From NCBI RefSeq assembly GCF_900176355.1, contig NZ_FWXI01000004.1, positions 186,001 through 250,000 on the forward strand: DNA of 64,000 bases, in the 5' to 3' direction. The number at the start of each line of letters is the position of its first letter. The first letter of the stretch is position 1. Of the stretch, positions 51,303-61,609 are shown in pieces. The translations under genes were made by a program, and so were the position numbers. Source of the DNA: Sporomusa malonica (lineage in GTDB: Bacteria > Bacillota > Negativicutes > Sporomusales > Sporomusaceae). A model generated the notes under the pieces. It was not told where the DNA came from. It saw only the letters and a program-made list of their open reading frames with translations, and did not search any database.

Positions 51303-51755
51303 ATGAAAACCATATACAATACCAAACTTATACAAGCTGCGATTCTATTATTGCTGCTATGCAGCTTATTATTCGGTGGCTGCGCAAACATGAATCCCGT
51401 TGAGCCCCAAGGCCAGCCCACACCTACATCCCCGTCAAAGCAAACCACTGACGCTCAAGAGGTCAAAGTCACGTATAATTACGGCGATACTGGCCCGGTA
51501 GAGCTTTCGAACAACAATCTGGTAATGAAAGTAGGACAAAAACTAATCCTTGTTCCAGCTCCTGGTCTCGCAAAAAACACTCGCTTTACCTCCGCTAATG
51601 ATAACTTTTTTGGCGATATCATGCAGCAAGAAGGCGATCAGACAAGCGGTCAGTTAGTCTTTGTAGCAAAAAAAGCGGGTAAAGGTAAACTTTTAGTTAT
51701 TCCAAATGGAACTGAAACTGATAGAGCAACCGAACTGTGGGTAACGGTTCAATAG
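51303..51755 (+). CDS. Small lipoprotein, protease-inhibitor (chagasin)-like
   Basis: A 150-residue exported lipoprotein. Hydrophobic signal (IQAAILLLLLCSLLF) ends in a lipobox GGC; a Pro/Thr/Ser-rich linker (GQPTPTSPSKQTT) precedes a beta-rich domain with VKVGQKLILVPAPG, FVAKKAGKGKLLVIP and a closing WVTVQ strand. This pattern resembles the chagasin/inhibitor I42 fold, a tentative assignment. The start follows TTAGGAGGGG. It stands alone with its own terminator. Confidence 0.72.
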   Translation: MKTIYNTKLIQAAILLLLLCSLLFGGCANMNPVEPQGQPTPTSPSKQTTDAQEVKVTYNYGDTGPVELSNNNLVMKVGQKLILVPAPGLAKNTRFTSANDNFFGDIMQQEGDQTSGQLVFVAKKAGKGKLLVIPNGTETDRATELWVTVQ

Positions 51756-51786
51756 AGATTTTTCTAGCTGTGAAATAAGCAAGTAA

Positions 51787-51829
51787 AAAAGCCTGAGACT
51801 TTTCGATTCGCGAAAGTCTCAGGCTTTTA
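51787..51829. terminator. Bidirectional terminator between the lipoprotein and ECF genes
   Basis: AAAAGCCTGAGACTTT/AAAGTCTCAGGCTTTT stem with A/T tracts on both sides, between convergent genes. Confidence 0.92.
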
Positions 51830-51838
51830 AAATATTAG

Positions 51839-52435
51839 CTAGTTCTTATAACGCCGTTTAATAGCCATAACAACCGGAACACTTATGGCGGTCGCAATCA
51901 GTGCCTCCGGCAGTCCATTCACTAAGGCTATGCCATAAATCACTTTGGCTGCCGCATCAAATCCAATCCCCCGTGCTTCGGCGAACTGGGCTGCGTACAA
52001 AAGATAAATCATAGTTAGCACGCCAAATGTGTTGGTGAGCGAACCAACGATAGCCCCTACACCAATTCGGATTCCATCATGTTTACTCCAGGTCCACTTG
52101 TATGCATAATAAGCAGTGATACCGATAAGCACGCGCGGTAATACTGATACCAGCGGGTTAATAAAGGCAAAAGAAAGAATATTAGGTGTGGTTAAATTCT
52201 GTATAATACTAAATAAGCCAAAAATCAGGCCGATCATGGCCCCAACAACCGGCCCCTCCAGAACAGCTCCAATAATGACCGGAATTTGCATAATTGTTGC
52301 TTTGGCTGTAGGCAGCGGAATAAAGCCAAAGCCTGAAAGCCCTAGTGTGATCGAGATGGCTGACAGCATTCCGATAATGGCAATCTGCCGTACACCAAAC
52401 TTACTTGTACCTCGTAAAGTTTCTGTTTTTCCCAT
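51839..52435 (-). CDS. ECF transporter S (substrate-specificity) component
   Basis: A 198-residue membrane protein with six predicted helices, of the vitamin-uptake S-component family: RQIAIIGMLSAISITLGLS near the N-terminus, which holds the small-residue helix that docks on EcfT, and the PTAKATIMQIPVIIGAVLEG and GPVVGAMIGLIFGLFS stretches. No EcfA/EcfT genes are adjacent, so it must share a general energizing module. The vitamin is not deducible; no riboswitch is seen in its leader. Confidence 0.88.
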   Translation of the reverse strand: MGKTETLRGTSKFGVRQIAIIGMLSAISITLGLSGFGFIPLPTAKATIMQIPVIIGAVLEGPVVGAMIGLIFGLFSIIQNLTTPNILSFAFINPLVSVLPRVLIGITAYYAYKWTWSKHDGIRIGVGAIVGSLTNTFGVLTMIYLLYAAQFAEARGIGFDAAAKVIYGIALVNGLPEALIATAISVPVVMAIKRRYKN

Positions 52436-52698
52436 TACTCATTACCTCCGTTCTTATTCCCATTAGGATATAAGTCGATATTTTCAGAGCGTCTATACCG
52501 CCTAGTCTGGTTTCATTGAATACCAGCTATCTGGGCAGGCTGTTCTACTCCGCTTACATGTTACCACATTTAGTAGAATTTTTGTATAGGGTATTTACGC
52601 TTTTTGCACCATTTTTTATAGATAGATTTTTCAGAATAAAACCACTAATAGCAAAGCAAACCCTCAGATCCATCAAACATAAGGACTTACGTCTCCAG

Positions 52699-53613
52699 CT
52701 ATCTCCTTTCAGGTATCAACAAGCAAATCAGGGTAGCAAATTGATTAAATAACGGCAACATCAATAAAGAAGAAAACAGGTTAAACAAGGTGTGAATAGC
52801 CGCCACTTGCCCACTAAAGTCCTGTGTTAAAATCTCAGCAGAAGCAATAAGAACAGGAGTTATCGAAAAAAAAAGCATAACTCCTAAAACATTCAGTACT
52901 ATATGAGACAGGGCTACCCGCCTGGCGGCAATCGGCGCGGCAGCACTAAAAACGATCGAAGATACGCATGAACCAATATTATTGCCGTAGATCACATAGG
53001 CGGCTGTATTTATATCAACCAGCCCCAGATCAGCGAGCAGCATTAGCAGCGCGGTAGCAGCGCTGCTGGATTGAAATAGTATGGTCGCAATAATACCGCC
53101 CCAAATGCCATAAATAGGCTGAGATTTAGCCATAATTAGATACTCAGACATTGCCTCCAGCCGGGATAAACCGGAGATGCCTTCTACTAATAAATCCAAG
53201 CCGGCGAACATACTTAACAGCCCGGAAAAAGCCAAACCAACAAACCGTAATCTCCGGAAGATACTCAGCATCATTGAGAGTGCTAACAATGGAAGGATAT
53301 ATTCTAAAGGAACAGCTAAGTTTAGCAATTGCAACGTAGAGCACGTACCGATGTTGGCTCCCAAAATTATGCCCAAAGCCTGACGAAATGACATATAGTC
53401 AGCGCTCACCAGACCAATAGTAATTAGGCATACAGTTGTACTGCTTTGAAACAATGCGGCGGCTGCCGTACCCAGCACCAGACCACGCCAAGGAGTCTTA
53501 GTCAATTTTTCTAAGGCTGCATGCAAGCGGTGCCATAGCGCTTTTTTCAATCCATAGCGCATAACAAAGATACCGCCTAGCAGCATACTTAGTCCCAAAA
53601 AGACTTTTACCAT
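52699..53613 (-). CDS. Na/Pi cotransporter family protein
   Basis: A 304-residue membrane protein with the duplicated QSS motif of the NptA/PhoU-linked Na/Pi cotransporters: LFQSSTTVCLITIGLVSA in the first half and LFQSSSAATALLMLL in the second, with GANIGTC and GNNIGSC after them. The C-terminal PhoU-like domain of longer homologues is absent. ATG 53613, 6 nt after GGAGGGG, is the start. That ribosome binding site lies inside the 15-bp stem at 53617-53664. Confidence 0.9.
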   Translation of the reverse strand: MVKVFLGLSMLLGGIFVMRYGLKKALWHRLHAALEKLTKTPWRGLVLGTAAAALFQSSTTVCLITIGLVSADYMSFRQALGIILGANIGTCSTLQLLNLAVPLEYILPLLALSMMLSIFRRLRFVGLAFSGLLSMFAGLDLLVEGISGLSRLEAMSEYLIMAKSQPIYGIWGGIIATILFQSSSAATALLMLLADLGLVDINTAAYVIYGNNIGSCVSSIVFSAAAPIAARRVALSHIVLNVLGVMLFFSITPVLIASAEILTQDFSGQVAAIHTLFNLFSSLLMLPLFNQFATLICLLIPERR

Positions 53614-53616
53614 AGC

Positions 53617-53664
53617 AAGCCCCTCCAACATGAGATTTCCGTTAATCTTATGTTGGAGGGGCTT
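53617..53664 (-). promoter_or_regulatory. Hairpin sequestering the ribosome binding site of the Na/Pi cotransporter gene
   Basis: Perfect 15-bp arms AAGCCCCTCCAACAT and ATGTTGGAGGGGCTT, with inner AGATT/AATCT, around a short loop. On the mRNA the 3' arm contains the GGAGGGG Shine-Dalgarno, and the start codon follows 3 nt after the stem. Translation would require the stem to open. Confidence 0.7.
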
Positions 53665-53779
53665 GACGTATGTTTAACCTAAAGTTACCACTTTGCTATT
53701 AACAGGATATTATTATAAAACAACGAATATTGATTAATAGTTTAATCCCGCAACACAGCCACGAAAGGAGTTGAGCTTG

Positions 53780-53992
53780 ATGCTCCGAACGCTTAGTAAA
53801 CTAGCTGCAATGCTCCTGCTGAGCAAGAAGACTACAACTTGGTTTAGATTACTATTACATATTCCAATACCCTCCTTGCTCTTAGGTATTCGGGTCATAC
53901 TCCACCCAAGATATCTCCTGGATTCGGCTCTAGTATTGTTCCTAACTATGTTCTCACCACTGGTAAGGCGAATCATCAAGTCTGAGCTATAA
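53780..53992 (+). CDS. Small basic membrane protein, hypothetical
   Basis: A 70-residue protein I do not recognise, with two hydrophobic stretches (about 29-41 and 49-62), many Leu residues and a basic C-terminus (VRRIIKSEL). The ATG at 53780 follows GAAAGGAG by 9 nt, and a hairpin lies downstream, supporting a real gene. It is divergent from the Na/Pi cotransporter gene. There is no toxin-antitoxin partner in view. Confidence 0.6.
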   Translation: MLRTLSKLAAMLLLSKKTTTWFRLLLHIPIPSLLLGIRVILHPRYLLDSALVLFLTMFSPLVRRIIKSEL

Positions 53993-54002
53993 CTAACAGT
54001 TC

Positions 54003-54050
54003 AAAGGGCAGCTGAGAATAATATTCTCAACGCCCTTCAGTAGTATTTTA
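54003..54050. terminator. Hairpin between the small membrane protein and the MFS gene
   Basis: AAGGGC/GCCCTT and GAGAAT/ATTCTC stems with TAGTATTTT after them on the plus strand; serves the two convergent genes. Confidence 0.65.
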
Positions 54051-54056
54051 ATGTTT

Positions 54057-55259
54057 TCAGGCTTGAGGCTGCTGCTCAGCGCGGCAAGTCCTAGACATAG
54101 TAGTAAATAAGACCATGACTCCTAACAACAGCAGTACACTGCCCGTAAAAAGAAACACTGGTTTTATCCCGATCCAAGAACCGATCACTCCGCCAATCAG
54201 CGGTCCCACCATCGAACCGAGTTGATTGGCCGTTGTTGCCAGGCCAAAAACACGACCTTGGGAGCCTGCATCGGTACATGATACGGCAATGGTATTAATG
54301 GCTGGAAATACACCCACAATAAACAATCCATAGAGAAATTGCAGCAAACTAAATTGATAAATATCGTTTGCTAAAAACTGCCCCAGATTAAATACCCCTG
54401 CTCCCAGAAAAGCGATAACCATTATTTTAAAGAAGCCTTGACGCTGTCCCATTCGGCCCCATAAAGGGGCAGCAATCGCCCCCGCAAGGCCTGCTAAACT
54501 ATACACTACCCCTGCTGTCAAGGCTACGCCTTCGAAACTTCCTTGTAATTGGGCTACATATAGTGTAATGAGCGGCTGCAAAATCATACTCACGGCCTGT
54601 ACCGAAAATAGTAGCAGTAACATCTGGACTAGTTTTCGATTTTTTAACGCCACTTTCATATCATCTAACATGCTACCTTGAGGGGCCGCAGAGCAGGTTT
54701 CAGGTTCCTTCACTAGCAAACCTACTGTAATGGTACCAAGAAAAATGACTCCAGCTGCCACTACAAAAGATAAACGCATGCCAAAAACATGCGAAAGTGT
54801 CCCTCCAAGCAATGGTCCTAAAATCCCGCCAATGAGTAAAGTGGTTTGCATAAACCCCAGACTAAAACCCATTTTCTCTTTTGGTGTAGACGTGGCGACA
54901 ATGGCCATAGCAGCCGGAACAAAACCGTTGGCAAACCCTTGCAGCAGTCTTACAATCAACAAATCGACCGGATTTCTGACAAATGCCCCTAAAAAGTATA
55001 CTACCGCCAGACTAAAGCCGGCCCGCATCACCATGCGGCGCCGGCCACTCTTGTCTGCGCACCGCCCCCAGTAGGGAGCCATGACTGCTGCAACCAAAAA
55101 TGTAATTGAAAATACAAGCCCTGACCACATGTTTACAGTTTCCGGACTTGCCCCGATATCCAGAAGGTACAGAGGCAAAAACGGGATAACCATTGTATAA
55201 CTTGAGCCTGACAGCATAACAGCAAAAGCTAATGTCCAAAGATTTTTACGCCAATTCAA
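54057..55259 (-). CDS. MFS drug-efflux-type transporter (DHA1)
   Basis: A 400-residue, 12-helix transporter. Motif A appears as GRCADKSGRRRMVMRAG in loop 2-3, and the antiporter motif C region as GFMQTTLLIGGILGPLLGG in helix 5, which marks DHA1 drug:H+ antiporters. The TTG at 55259 lies 8 nt after GGGAGGAG; the frame extends to 55277 through the Shine-Dalgarno. It is a single gene and the substrate is unknown. Confidence 0.9.
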   Translation of the reverse strand: MNWRKNLWTLAFAVMLSGSSYTMVIPFLPLYLLDIGASPETVNMWSGLVFSITFLVAAVMAPYWGRCADKSGRRRMVMRAGFSLAVVYFLGAFVRNPVDLLIVRLLQGFANGFVPAAMAIVATSTPKEKMGFSLGFMQTTLLIGGILGPLLGGTLSHVFGMRLSFVVAAGVIFLGTITVGLLVKEPETCSAAPQGSMLDDMKVALKNRKLVQMLLLLFSVQAVSMILQPLITLYVAQLQGSFEGVALTAGVVYSLAGLAGAIAAPLWGRMGQRQGFFKIMVIAFLGAGVFNLGQFLANDIYQFSLLQFLYGLFIVGVFPAINTIAVSCTDAGSQGRVFGLATTANQLGSMVGPLIGGVIGSWIGIKPVFLFTGSVLLLLGVMVLFTTMSRTCRAEQQPQA

Positions 55260-55369
55260 CGAAAAGACTCCTCCCAAGATCCATTTTGGCCTATACCATA
55301 GTGCTTCGACTTTTCATTCGCAATACCTGCTGGTTTAGGTAAGAGCATGGGAGGCCAATTCTTCCTTCG

Positions 55370-57349
55370 TTAAATGCGAAATTGGTTAACAGTTTCTTGG
55401 AGCTCCTGTGCCATAGTAGCAAGGTTCTGACTGGCAGACGCAATTTCTTCTATTGAGGCTGATTGCTCTTCAGTGGCCGCCGATACAGTCTCAGCCTCCA
55501 CCGCTGCCTTTTTGCTCAGATCATCAATCGTTTTCACAGAAGATACAAGCTGCTGATTACCATTATCCACCTGCACCATGGCAGAGGAAATCTTAGTTAC
55601 TTGAGCTGATACTTGCATTACTAGCTCTGCAATCTCCCGGAAGGCGCTGCCAGCCTCATTCACTACCGCAGCCCCTACACTTACCTCGCGAGTTCCATGA
55701 TCCATAGCACTAACGGCCTTATCGGTATCACCCTGGATTTCACCAATAAGATCAGCAATTTGTTTGGCTGCCTCCTGTGACTGTTCGGCCAGCTTGCGTA
55801 CTTCCTCGGCGACAACAGCAAATCCTCTGCCTTGCTCACCCGCACGAGCTGCTTCGATGGCAGCATTTAGCGCCAACAGATTTGTCTGGCCGGCAATTCC
55901 AGATATCGTGTCTACAATCTGCCCGATCTCTTTTGACCGCTCCCCTAAGTTGGCAACTACCTTGGCTGAGTTGTTCACGGTTTGTTCAATAAGTGCCATC
56001 TGATTAACAGCCTTACCGATAGAGACACCGCTTTCTTTAGCTTTATCAGCTGCTTGAGCTGATTTAGTTACCGTTTGCTCAGCATCAATAGCCGCTTGTT
56101 TAATACTTACTGACATCTTTGCTACCATAGCAGCCGTTTCTTCGACAACACTTTGCTGCTGATGTGCTCCCTGCGCGATATCCGAGACTGAACCTGCCAC
56201 TTGATTGGAGGCTTGAGCCGATTCATGCGAACTGGCAGTCAATTCTTCTGATGAAGCTGCCACCTGTTCGGCATTTGTATGAACGCTTAAAATCAAGGTG
56301 CGCAGGCTTTGGATCATTTTGTTAAAACCATCAGCAAGGTCAGCAATTTCATCTTTCCCCTCAGCCATTGCCTGTATAGTAAGATCACCTGAGGCAACCT
56401 TGTTGACTTGGCTGGCAAGGATTTCAATTGGCCTGGTTATCCGTTTCGCTATGATAAAAGTAATACCAGTCACTATAAGAACACAGGTAAAAGTAATAAG
56501 ACCAAATAGCCATTTTAAATTGGCCAGCGGTTTGTAAATGACTTCTTCCGGAACATTTATAGCTAATGTCCAGTTTGTTGAAGGTACTTTTTGATAAACC
56601 ATGAGAAATTCTTTACCGTTAAATCGATATGTAGTAAAGCCTTGTTCTTTGCCAAGCATATCTTTGAAGGCAGCAGACATCTCTTTCAGTTTATCTGCCT
56701 CAAGAATATTTTTAGACACTAATTCAGGGTCAGGATGGGCCAGCATGATTCCCTTAGCATCAAGTAAAAAGGCGTAGCCTTCTCCATGCAGATTAATGTC
56801 TTTTACATTATCAACAAGTGTCTTCAACAATATATCTTCACTAATAATGCCGCGGACTTGGCCTGATGAGCTTTTTAGCGGCATAGCCACTGATACGGCC
56901 ATCTCCTTGGTTACCATATCCAAATATGGCTCGGTAAAGGTAAGCTTGCCCTGCTCTGTTGCCAGCTTGTACCATCCACGGATACGAGGATCATAATCAG
57001 CAGGTGGTGTCCAGCCGCTTCCGTCTACCATTTTCCCGGCAACCGAACCAAAATACATGTCAGATAACTCTTTGTCTACAGTCTTATAGCCTGCTAACAT
57101 AGGAACTGTTATTTCACCGTCACCGACTGTGCTCTGGATGGTACCAACTGTGATCTCCAGCATTCTAGCTTTACTGATCAGCCAGCCATCGAGTTTGTTA
57201 ACATGAGAATTAACGTTTGCCTTCATTTCTTCCTGGATTCCAGCTGAAACCTGTCCCTTAGTGAACATATAGCCGGAAATAGCTGACACTAAGAGAGTCA
57301 TTACTGTTAGCAACGAAAAAAGCAGTGTCAGTTTAATCTTTAATTTCAT
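55370..57349 (-). CDS. Methyl-accepting chemotaxis protein with dCache sensor
   Basis: A 659-residue chemoreceptor: transmembrane helix (about 5-25), extracytoplasmic dCache_1 domain (about 30-270; [20 protein letters not shown] and [19 protein letters not shown]), second helix (about 280-300), HAMP (about 302-355), and a cytoplasmic signalling domain with the CheA/CheW hairpin tip [20 protein letters not shown]. No CheR-binding pentapeptide is seen at the C-terminus (NQFRI). ATG 57349 follows GGGGGG; a frame to 57364 exists. No che genes adjoin it. Confidence 0.93.
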   Translation of the reverse strand: MKLKIKLTLLFSLLTVMTLLVSAISGYMFTKGQVSAGIQEEMKANVNSHVNKLDGWLISKARMLEITVGTIQSTVGDGEITVPMLAGYKTVDKELSDMYFGSVAGKMVDGSGWTPPADYDPRIRGWYKLATEQGKLTFTEPYLDMVTKEMAVSVAMPLKSSSGQVRGIISEDILLKTLVDNVKDINLHGEGYAFLLDAKGIMLAHPDPELVSKNILEADKLKEMSAAFKDMLGKEQGFTTYRFNGKEFLMVYQKVPSTNWTLAINVPEEVIYKPLANLKWLFGLITFTCVLIVTGITFIIAKRITRPIEILASQVNKVASGDLTIQAMAEGKDEIADLADGFNKMIQSLRTLILSVHTNAEQVAASSEELTASSHESAQASNQVAGSVSDIAQGAHQQQSVVEETAAMVAKMSVSIKQAAIDAEQTVTKSAQAADKAKESGVSIGKAVNQMALIEQTVNNSAKVVANLGERSKEIGQIVDTISGIAGQTNLLALNAAIEAARAGEQGRGFAVVAEEVRKLAEQSQEAAKQIADLIGEIQGDTDKAVSAMDHGTREVSVGAAVVNEAGSAFREIAELVMQVSAQVTKISSAMVQVDNGNQQLVSSVKTIDDLSKKAAVEAETVSAATEEQSASIEEIASASQNLATMAQELQETVNQFRI

Positions 57350-57428
57350 GTTTTCCCCCCACATATTATATGCAACTACATTTCATAAGCTGACAATACG
57401 GCCCCATCACCTGCCATTCAACTAAAAT

Positions 57429-57466
57429 AAGAAGCCTCCGGCACACTGAATGTCGAAAGCTTCTTT
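57429..57466 (-). terminator. Terminator of the 5-oxoprolinase operon
   Basis: AAGAAGC/GCTTCTT stem with a large loop and minus-strand TATTTTA after it, about 85 bp past the accC stop. Confidence 0.65.
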
Positions 57467-57549
57467 GCTTGTGGTTCATCAACGATTCCTATATGACAAT
57501 ATTCTACAATTTATGGGTAGGTTTGTAAATACCCTTAAGAGTACATTGT

Positions 57550-58908
57550 TCACCCTTTGTTAAAAGTATCGTTGTGCCTTTCCAAAAAGCTGGTATTAAA
57601 GTCCCCGCTTAAAAACACCTCATGCTCTAACAGCTTTTGGTGAAACGAAATCGTTGTATAAACCCCTTCAATAACAAACTCGGCTAATGCCCGTTTCATT
57701 CTCTCAATAGCTTCCTGCCGGGTTTTACCCCATACAATAACTTTTGCCACCATGGAATCATAGAAGGGGGAAATTTCACAACCGGGAAAAGCGGCACTGT
57801 CAACTCGTACGCCAAAGCCGCCTGGAGGCAGATACCTTTTGACTACCCCTGGCGATGGCATAAAATTGTTGTCCGGGTTTTCAGCATTAATCCGGCATTC
57901 AAGGGCCCAGCCGTTAATCTGTACATCTTCCTGGCTGACAGAGATCAGACCGCCAGCAGCCACATTGATTTGTTCTTTGATCAAATCAATGCCTGTGACC
58001 AACTCTGTTACTGGATGCTCTACTTGAATACGGGTGTTCATCTCCATAAAATAAAACCGACCATGCTTATCCAATAGAAACTCCACCGTTCCAGCACTAT
58101 GATAATTCACCGCCTTCGCTGCCAAAACTGCGGCATAGCCCATTTGCTGCCGTAATACTGGATCAAGTGCAGGCGAGGGAGCTTCTTCTACAAGCTTCTG
58201 ATGACGACGTTGAATCGAACAATCCCGTTCACCAAGGTATACTACATTGCCTTGTTTATCAGCAACAATCTGGATTTCAACATGTCTGGGATCGTCTAAA
58301 TACTTTTCCAAATAAACTCCGGAATTACCAAACGCATTCTCGGCTTCCTTTTGCGCTTGACGAATGGCTTTTTTTAATTCTTCTTCATCTTTGGCCACTC
58401 TCATTCCTTTACCGCCACCGCCGGCTGTTGCCTTAACAATCACCGGATAACCGATGCTTTCGGCTACGCTGACAGCCATCTCCATATCTTCAATGAGCCC
58501 CTCTGTCCCAGGAAGAGTAGGAACACCCGCTTGTCTCATGGTTTCACGCGCAACAGCTTTAGCTCCCATTGCCCTTATCGCGTCAGCATCAGGACCGATA
58601 AATGTAATACCATAGCCGGCACAGATTTCAACAAAATCAGCATTTTCAGCAAGAAAACCATAACCGGGGTGAATGGCATCTGCTCGAGTAAAGGCAGCTA
58701 CACTCATTAAACTGGGTATATTCAAATAACTGTTCTTGGCAACGACAGGCCCGATACAGTAAGCTTCATCAGCCATTTTTACATGTAAGGCTTGCCGGTC
58801 TACTTCCGAATAGACAGCAACTGTTGCTATTCCCATCTCACGGCAAGCTCTGATAATTCTAACAGCAATTTCTCCTCTGTTAGCAATCAGTACTTTTTTA
58901 AACATCAT
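57550..58908 (-). CDS. accC: Biotin carboxylase
   Basis: A 452-residue ATP-grasp enzyme that carboxylates biotin on BCCP. Motifs are [17 protein letters not shown], the ATP loop [46 protein letters not shown] and [16 protein letters not shown] 58908 or 58905 follows GAGGGG. It is the last gene of the operon pxpA-pxpB-pxpC-accB-NRAMP-DUF1445-accC, which suggests a dedicated role in 5-oxoproline or urea-type carboxylation, while use in acetyl-CoA carboxylase remains possible. Confidence 0.93.
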   Translation of the reverse strand: MMFKKVLIANRGEIAVRIIRACREMGIATVAVYSEVDRQALHVKMADEAYCIGPVVAKNSYLNIPSLMSVAAFTRADAIHPGYGFLAENADFVEICAGYGITFIGPDADAIRAMGAKAVARETMRQAGVPTLPGTEGLIEDMEMAVSVAESIGYPVIVKATAGGGGKGMRVAKDEEELKKAIRQAQKEAENAFGNSGVYLEKYLDDPRHVEIQIVADKQGNVVYLGERDCSIQRRHQKLVEEAPSPALDPVLRQQMGYAAVLAAKAVNYHSAGTVEFLLDKHGRFYFMEMNTRIQVEHPVTELVTGIDLIKEQINVAAGGLISVSQEDVQINGWALECRINAENPDNNFMPSPGVVKRYLPPGGFGVRVDSAAFPGCEISPFYDSMVAKVIVWGKTRQEAIERMKRALAEFVIEGVYTTISFHQKLLEHEVFLSGDFNTSFLERHNDTFNKG

Positions 58909-58994
58909 TATCCCCTCGTATTCTTCATATTCCTTGCGGGAGATCATACTGTATCTCTCTTATACTTGTCGTCAGCCATAATTATTTTTAAATT

Positions 58995-59786
58995 TTATAA
59001 AACACCAAATTGTTCATCCCTCACATCGGTGACAAACATATGTCCCGGAGCATGTGTAATCATAATCTCCGGTTTAACTTGCATAGCCACGGCTTGTGGA
59101 GTAACGCCGCATGCCCAGAAAACAGGAATCTCTCCATCTTTGATCGTAACGCTGTCACCAAAATCAGGCTGATGAATATTTTTAATACCGATACTCTCTG
59201 GATTACCAATATGTACCGGTGCCCCATGTACAGACGGAAAACGTGATGTTACCTGTACAGCCCGAATGACATCCTTTTCCGAAATCGGACGCATACTGAC
59301 AACCAAGGGACCTTCGAACCGGCCTGCTTTTATGCATGGAATCTGGGTCTTATACATAGCCACATTACAATTTTCCTCAATATGGCGGATCGGAATGCCA
59401 TTATTCATTAACGGATATTCAAACGTAAAACTGCACCCAAGCAGAAAAGCCACCATATCCTCTTCCCAGTATTTGACGATATCGGTTACTTCTTCAGCTA
59501 ATTCACCATGCCGATATATCCTATACTTCGGGATGTCTGTTCTTAAATCTGCTCCGGGAGCTACCAGTCGCGGAATAGGTGAACCAGGCTCGGTTACATC
59601 AAGCACCGGGCAAGGCTTGGGATTGCGTTGACAAAATAGAAGAAACTCAAAAGCAAGCTCTTTTTTCAAAATTGCCAGGTTCGCTTGTGTAAAGCCGTTA
59701 GCCATTCCCGCTGTTGGCTTTGCCCATTTACCCTGACGAATCATCGACCGAACTGCAGCGGGACTCATAGTTGCAAAATCTCTCAT
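58995..59786 (-). CDS. DUF1445 family protein (YcsI-like, putative hydro-lyase/D-glutamate cyclase)
   Basis: A 263-residue cytoplasmic protein of the YcsI/DUF1445 family, whose mammalian relative DGLUCY is a D-glutamate cyclase making 5-oxo-D-proline. Conserved parts are GMANGFTQANLAILKK, FLLGCSFTFEYPL, VSMRPI, GAPVHIGNPESIGI and VFWACGVTPQAV. It sits in an operon with 5-oxoprolinase PxpABC, as in Bacillus ycsFGI, which fits supply of or traffic around 5-oxoproline. The ATG is 59786. Confidence 0.9.
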   Translation of the reverse strand: MRDFATMSPAAVRSMIRQGKWAKPTAGMANGFTQANLAILKKELAFEFLLFCQRNPKPCPVLDVTEPGSPIPRLVAPGADLRTDIPKYRIYRHGELAEEVTDIVKYWEEDMVAFLLGCSFTFEYPLMNNGIPIRHIEENCNVAMYKTQIPCIKAGRFEGPLVVSMRPISEKDVIRAVQVTSRFPSVHGAPVHIGNPESIGIKNIHQPDFGDSVTIKDGEIPVFWACGVTPQAVAMQVKPEIMITHAPGHMFVTDVRDEQFGVL

Positions 59787-59818
59787 TTTTCTACCCCCCT
59801 TTTGCTGTCAAAATTATG

Positions 59819-61054
59819 CTATTTGAACAGTTTCGGAATCTCATTGATAAGAGTATATCCACCCATATATGTCATCACTACAACAACCACACCGCCAAAT
59901 ATCGTCATCCATAACGGATGCTTGTAGTTTCCAACAATATTTTTCTTGTAAGCAGCAACCAAAATAGTACCCAGTGTAATAGGTAAAATCAAACCGTTGA
60001 GGGCCCCAACCAGGATTAATACCTTAACCGGTCTGCCTACCAAAGCAAATATCGCTGTTGAAACAATAATGAAACCAATAATTACCCATTTATTGTTCTT
60101 GTCTATCGTTGTACTGAATGACCGAATGAAAGATACCGATGTATACGCGGCGCCAATAACAGAGGTAATAGCCGCTGCCCACATAACAATGCCAAACAGT
60201 TTATAGCCGATATCGCCAGATGCCAGCTTAAATACCGACGCAGGCGGGTTAGCCGGATCAATAGCCAGTCCTTGGGCTACAACACCAAGTGCGGCTAAAA
60301 ATAATATCACCCGCATAACTGCTGTAACCAAAATACCGGAAACAGAGCTTTTCGTTACTTCCGGCAAAGCATTAATACCGCGGATCCCTGCATCCAACAG
60401 ACGATGTCCGCCAGCAAATGTGATATATCCGCCCACTGTACCGCCAACCAAGGTAACAATAGCCATCATATCGATCTCATCAGGGATAAAGCTTTTCACA
60501 ACCGCTTGGCCTATAGGCGGTGCAGAAGAAATGGCAACATATAGGGTAAGACCAATCATACCGAAACCAGCAATCTGGGTAAATCGATCCATTGCTTTCC
60601 CCGCTTCTTTAACGAGAAATATCGCTATGGCAATAACTGCGCTCACTATGGCACCGTTTACCGGTGATACGCCAAATAAAACGTTAAATCCTAGTCCAGC
60701 TCCCGCAATATTGCCGATATTGAAAGCAAGACCGCCCAGCACAATCAGAAAAGCCACAAAGTAACCCAGTCCAGGGAAAACCATATTGGCAATATCTTGC
60801 CCTCGTTTCTCGGAGACGGCAATAATTCTCCAGACGTTCATCTGAGCACCAATATCCAAAATGATTGACACTAAAATACCAAACCCAAAGCTTGCCGCCA
60901 ACTTTTGAGTAAATACAGTGGTCTGAGTTAAGAATCCAGGGCCAATGGCAGAAGTTGCCATCAGAAAGGCCGCACCTAATAATAAACTCCAGTTCGACTT
61001 TACTGCTACAGGTTTCTTATTATCTAGGTTTGTTATGTTTTTATCCAGTTCCAT
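59819..61054 (-). CDS. NRAMP-family transporter, YcsG-like
   Basis: A 411-residue membrane protein with about 11 helices of the NRAMP/SLC11 fold; the helix 1 unwound region appears as ATSAIGPGFLTQTTVF, in place of the metal-binding DPGN of manganese transporters, so metal transport is doubtful. Position beside PxpABC and DUF1445 (as Bacillus ycsG) suggests uptake of 5-oxoproline or a related compound. The ATG at 61054 follows GGAGGAATG. Confidence 0.88.
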   Translation of the reverse strand: MELDKNITNLDNKKPVAVKSNWSLLLGAAFLMATSAIGPGFLTQTTVFTQKLAASFGFGILVSIILDIGAQMNVWRIIAVSEKRGQDIANMVFPGLGYFVAFLIVLGGLAFNIGNIAGAGLGFNVLFGVSPVNGAIVSAVIAIAIFLVKEAGKAMDRFTQIAGFGMIGLTLYVAISSAPPIGQAVVKSFIPDEIDMMAIVTLVGGTVGGYITFAGGHRLLDAGIRGINALPEVTKSSVSGILVTAVMRVILFLAALGVVAQGLAIDPANPPASVFKLASGDIGYKLFGIVMWAAAITSVIGAAYTSVSFIRSFSTTIDKNNKWVIIGFIIVSTAIFALVGRPVKVLILVGALNGLILPITLGTILVAAYKKNIVGNYKHPLWMTIFGGVVVVVMTYMGGYTLINEIPKLFK

Positions 61055-61144
61055 TTTTACATTCCTCCTTAATTATTGCTCTTTATTCATCGCCTGCTGC
61101 CCGAACGGAGATCTCAGAACGTGCAAGGAATTCGAGAATAAAAT

Positions 61145-61591
61145 CTATAAGGGTTTTATTACAAACAGCGGCTGGCCGTATTCGACAAATTGTCCGTCTT
61201 TGACCAAAACCTCTGCAATCTCCCCGTCGATACCGGCTTCAATTTCGTTAAATAACTTCATGGCTTCCAGCACACAGACAATGGTGCCTGTCTGTACTTG
61301 CTGCCCCACCTTGACGAAAGGTTCGGCCCCTGGTTCGGGGGCGGCATAGAAAGTGCCAATCATAGGTGCTGGCAGCGTATGCAGCTTATACTCGACAGCC
61401 GCGACCGTCGTTTGAGCAGATCCCTGACAGAGACTGTCGGCTACAGCTGTCTGTTCTGCCTGAGCTAGTTGGATCTGGCTACCGCCCTTTACAATCACCA
61501 GCCTTGTCGCCTCTTGTTCTAGCTCAAAGCGGTTAATATCTGACTGATTAACCGCTTTAATTATTTCCAGTATCTCTTCAACTTTTAGCAT
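61145..61591 (-). CDS. accB: Biotin carboxyl carrier protein
   Basis: A 148-residue BCCP: helical N-terminus (MLKVEEILEIIKAVNQSDI), Ala/Gln-rich linker, and C-terminal biotinyl domain with the attachment Lys112 in LEAMKLFNE, slightly different from the usual AMKM. The PAPMIGTFYAAPEPGAEPFV thumb-containing region is typical of AccB. The ATG at 61591 is 7 nt after GAGGAG. The gene starts 19 bp after pxpC. Confidence 0.92.
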   Translation of the reverse strand: MLKVEEILEIIKAVNQSDINRFELEQEATRLVIVKGGSQIQLAQAEQTAVADSLCQGSAQTTVAAVEYKLHTLPAPMIGTFYAAPEPGAEPFVKVGQQVQTGTIVCVLEAMKLFNEIEAGIDGEIAEVLVKDGQFVEYGQPLFVIKPL

Positions 61592-61609
61592 TGTTTCACT
61601 CCTCACAGG

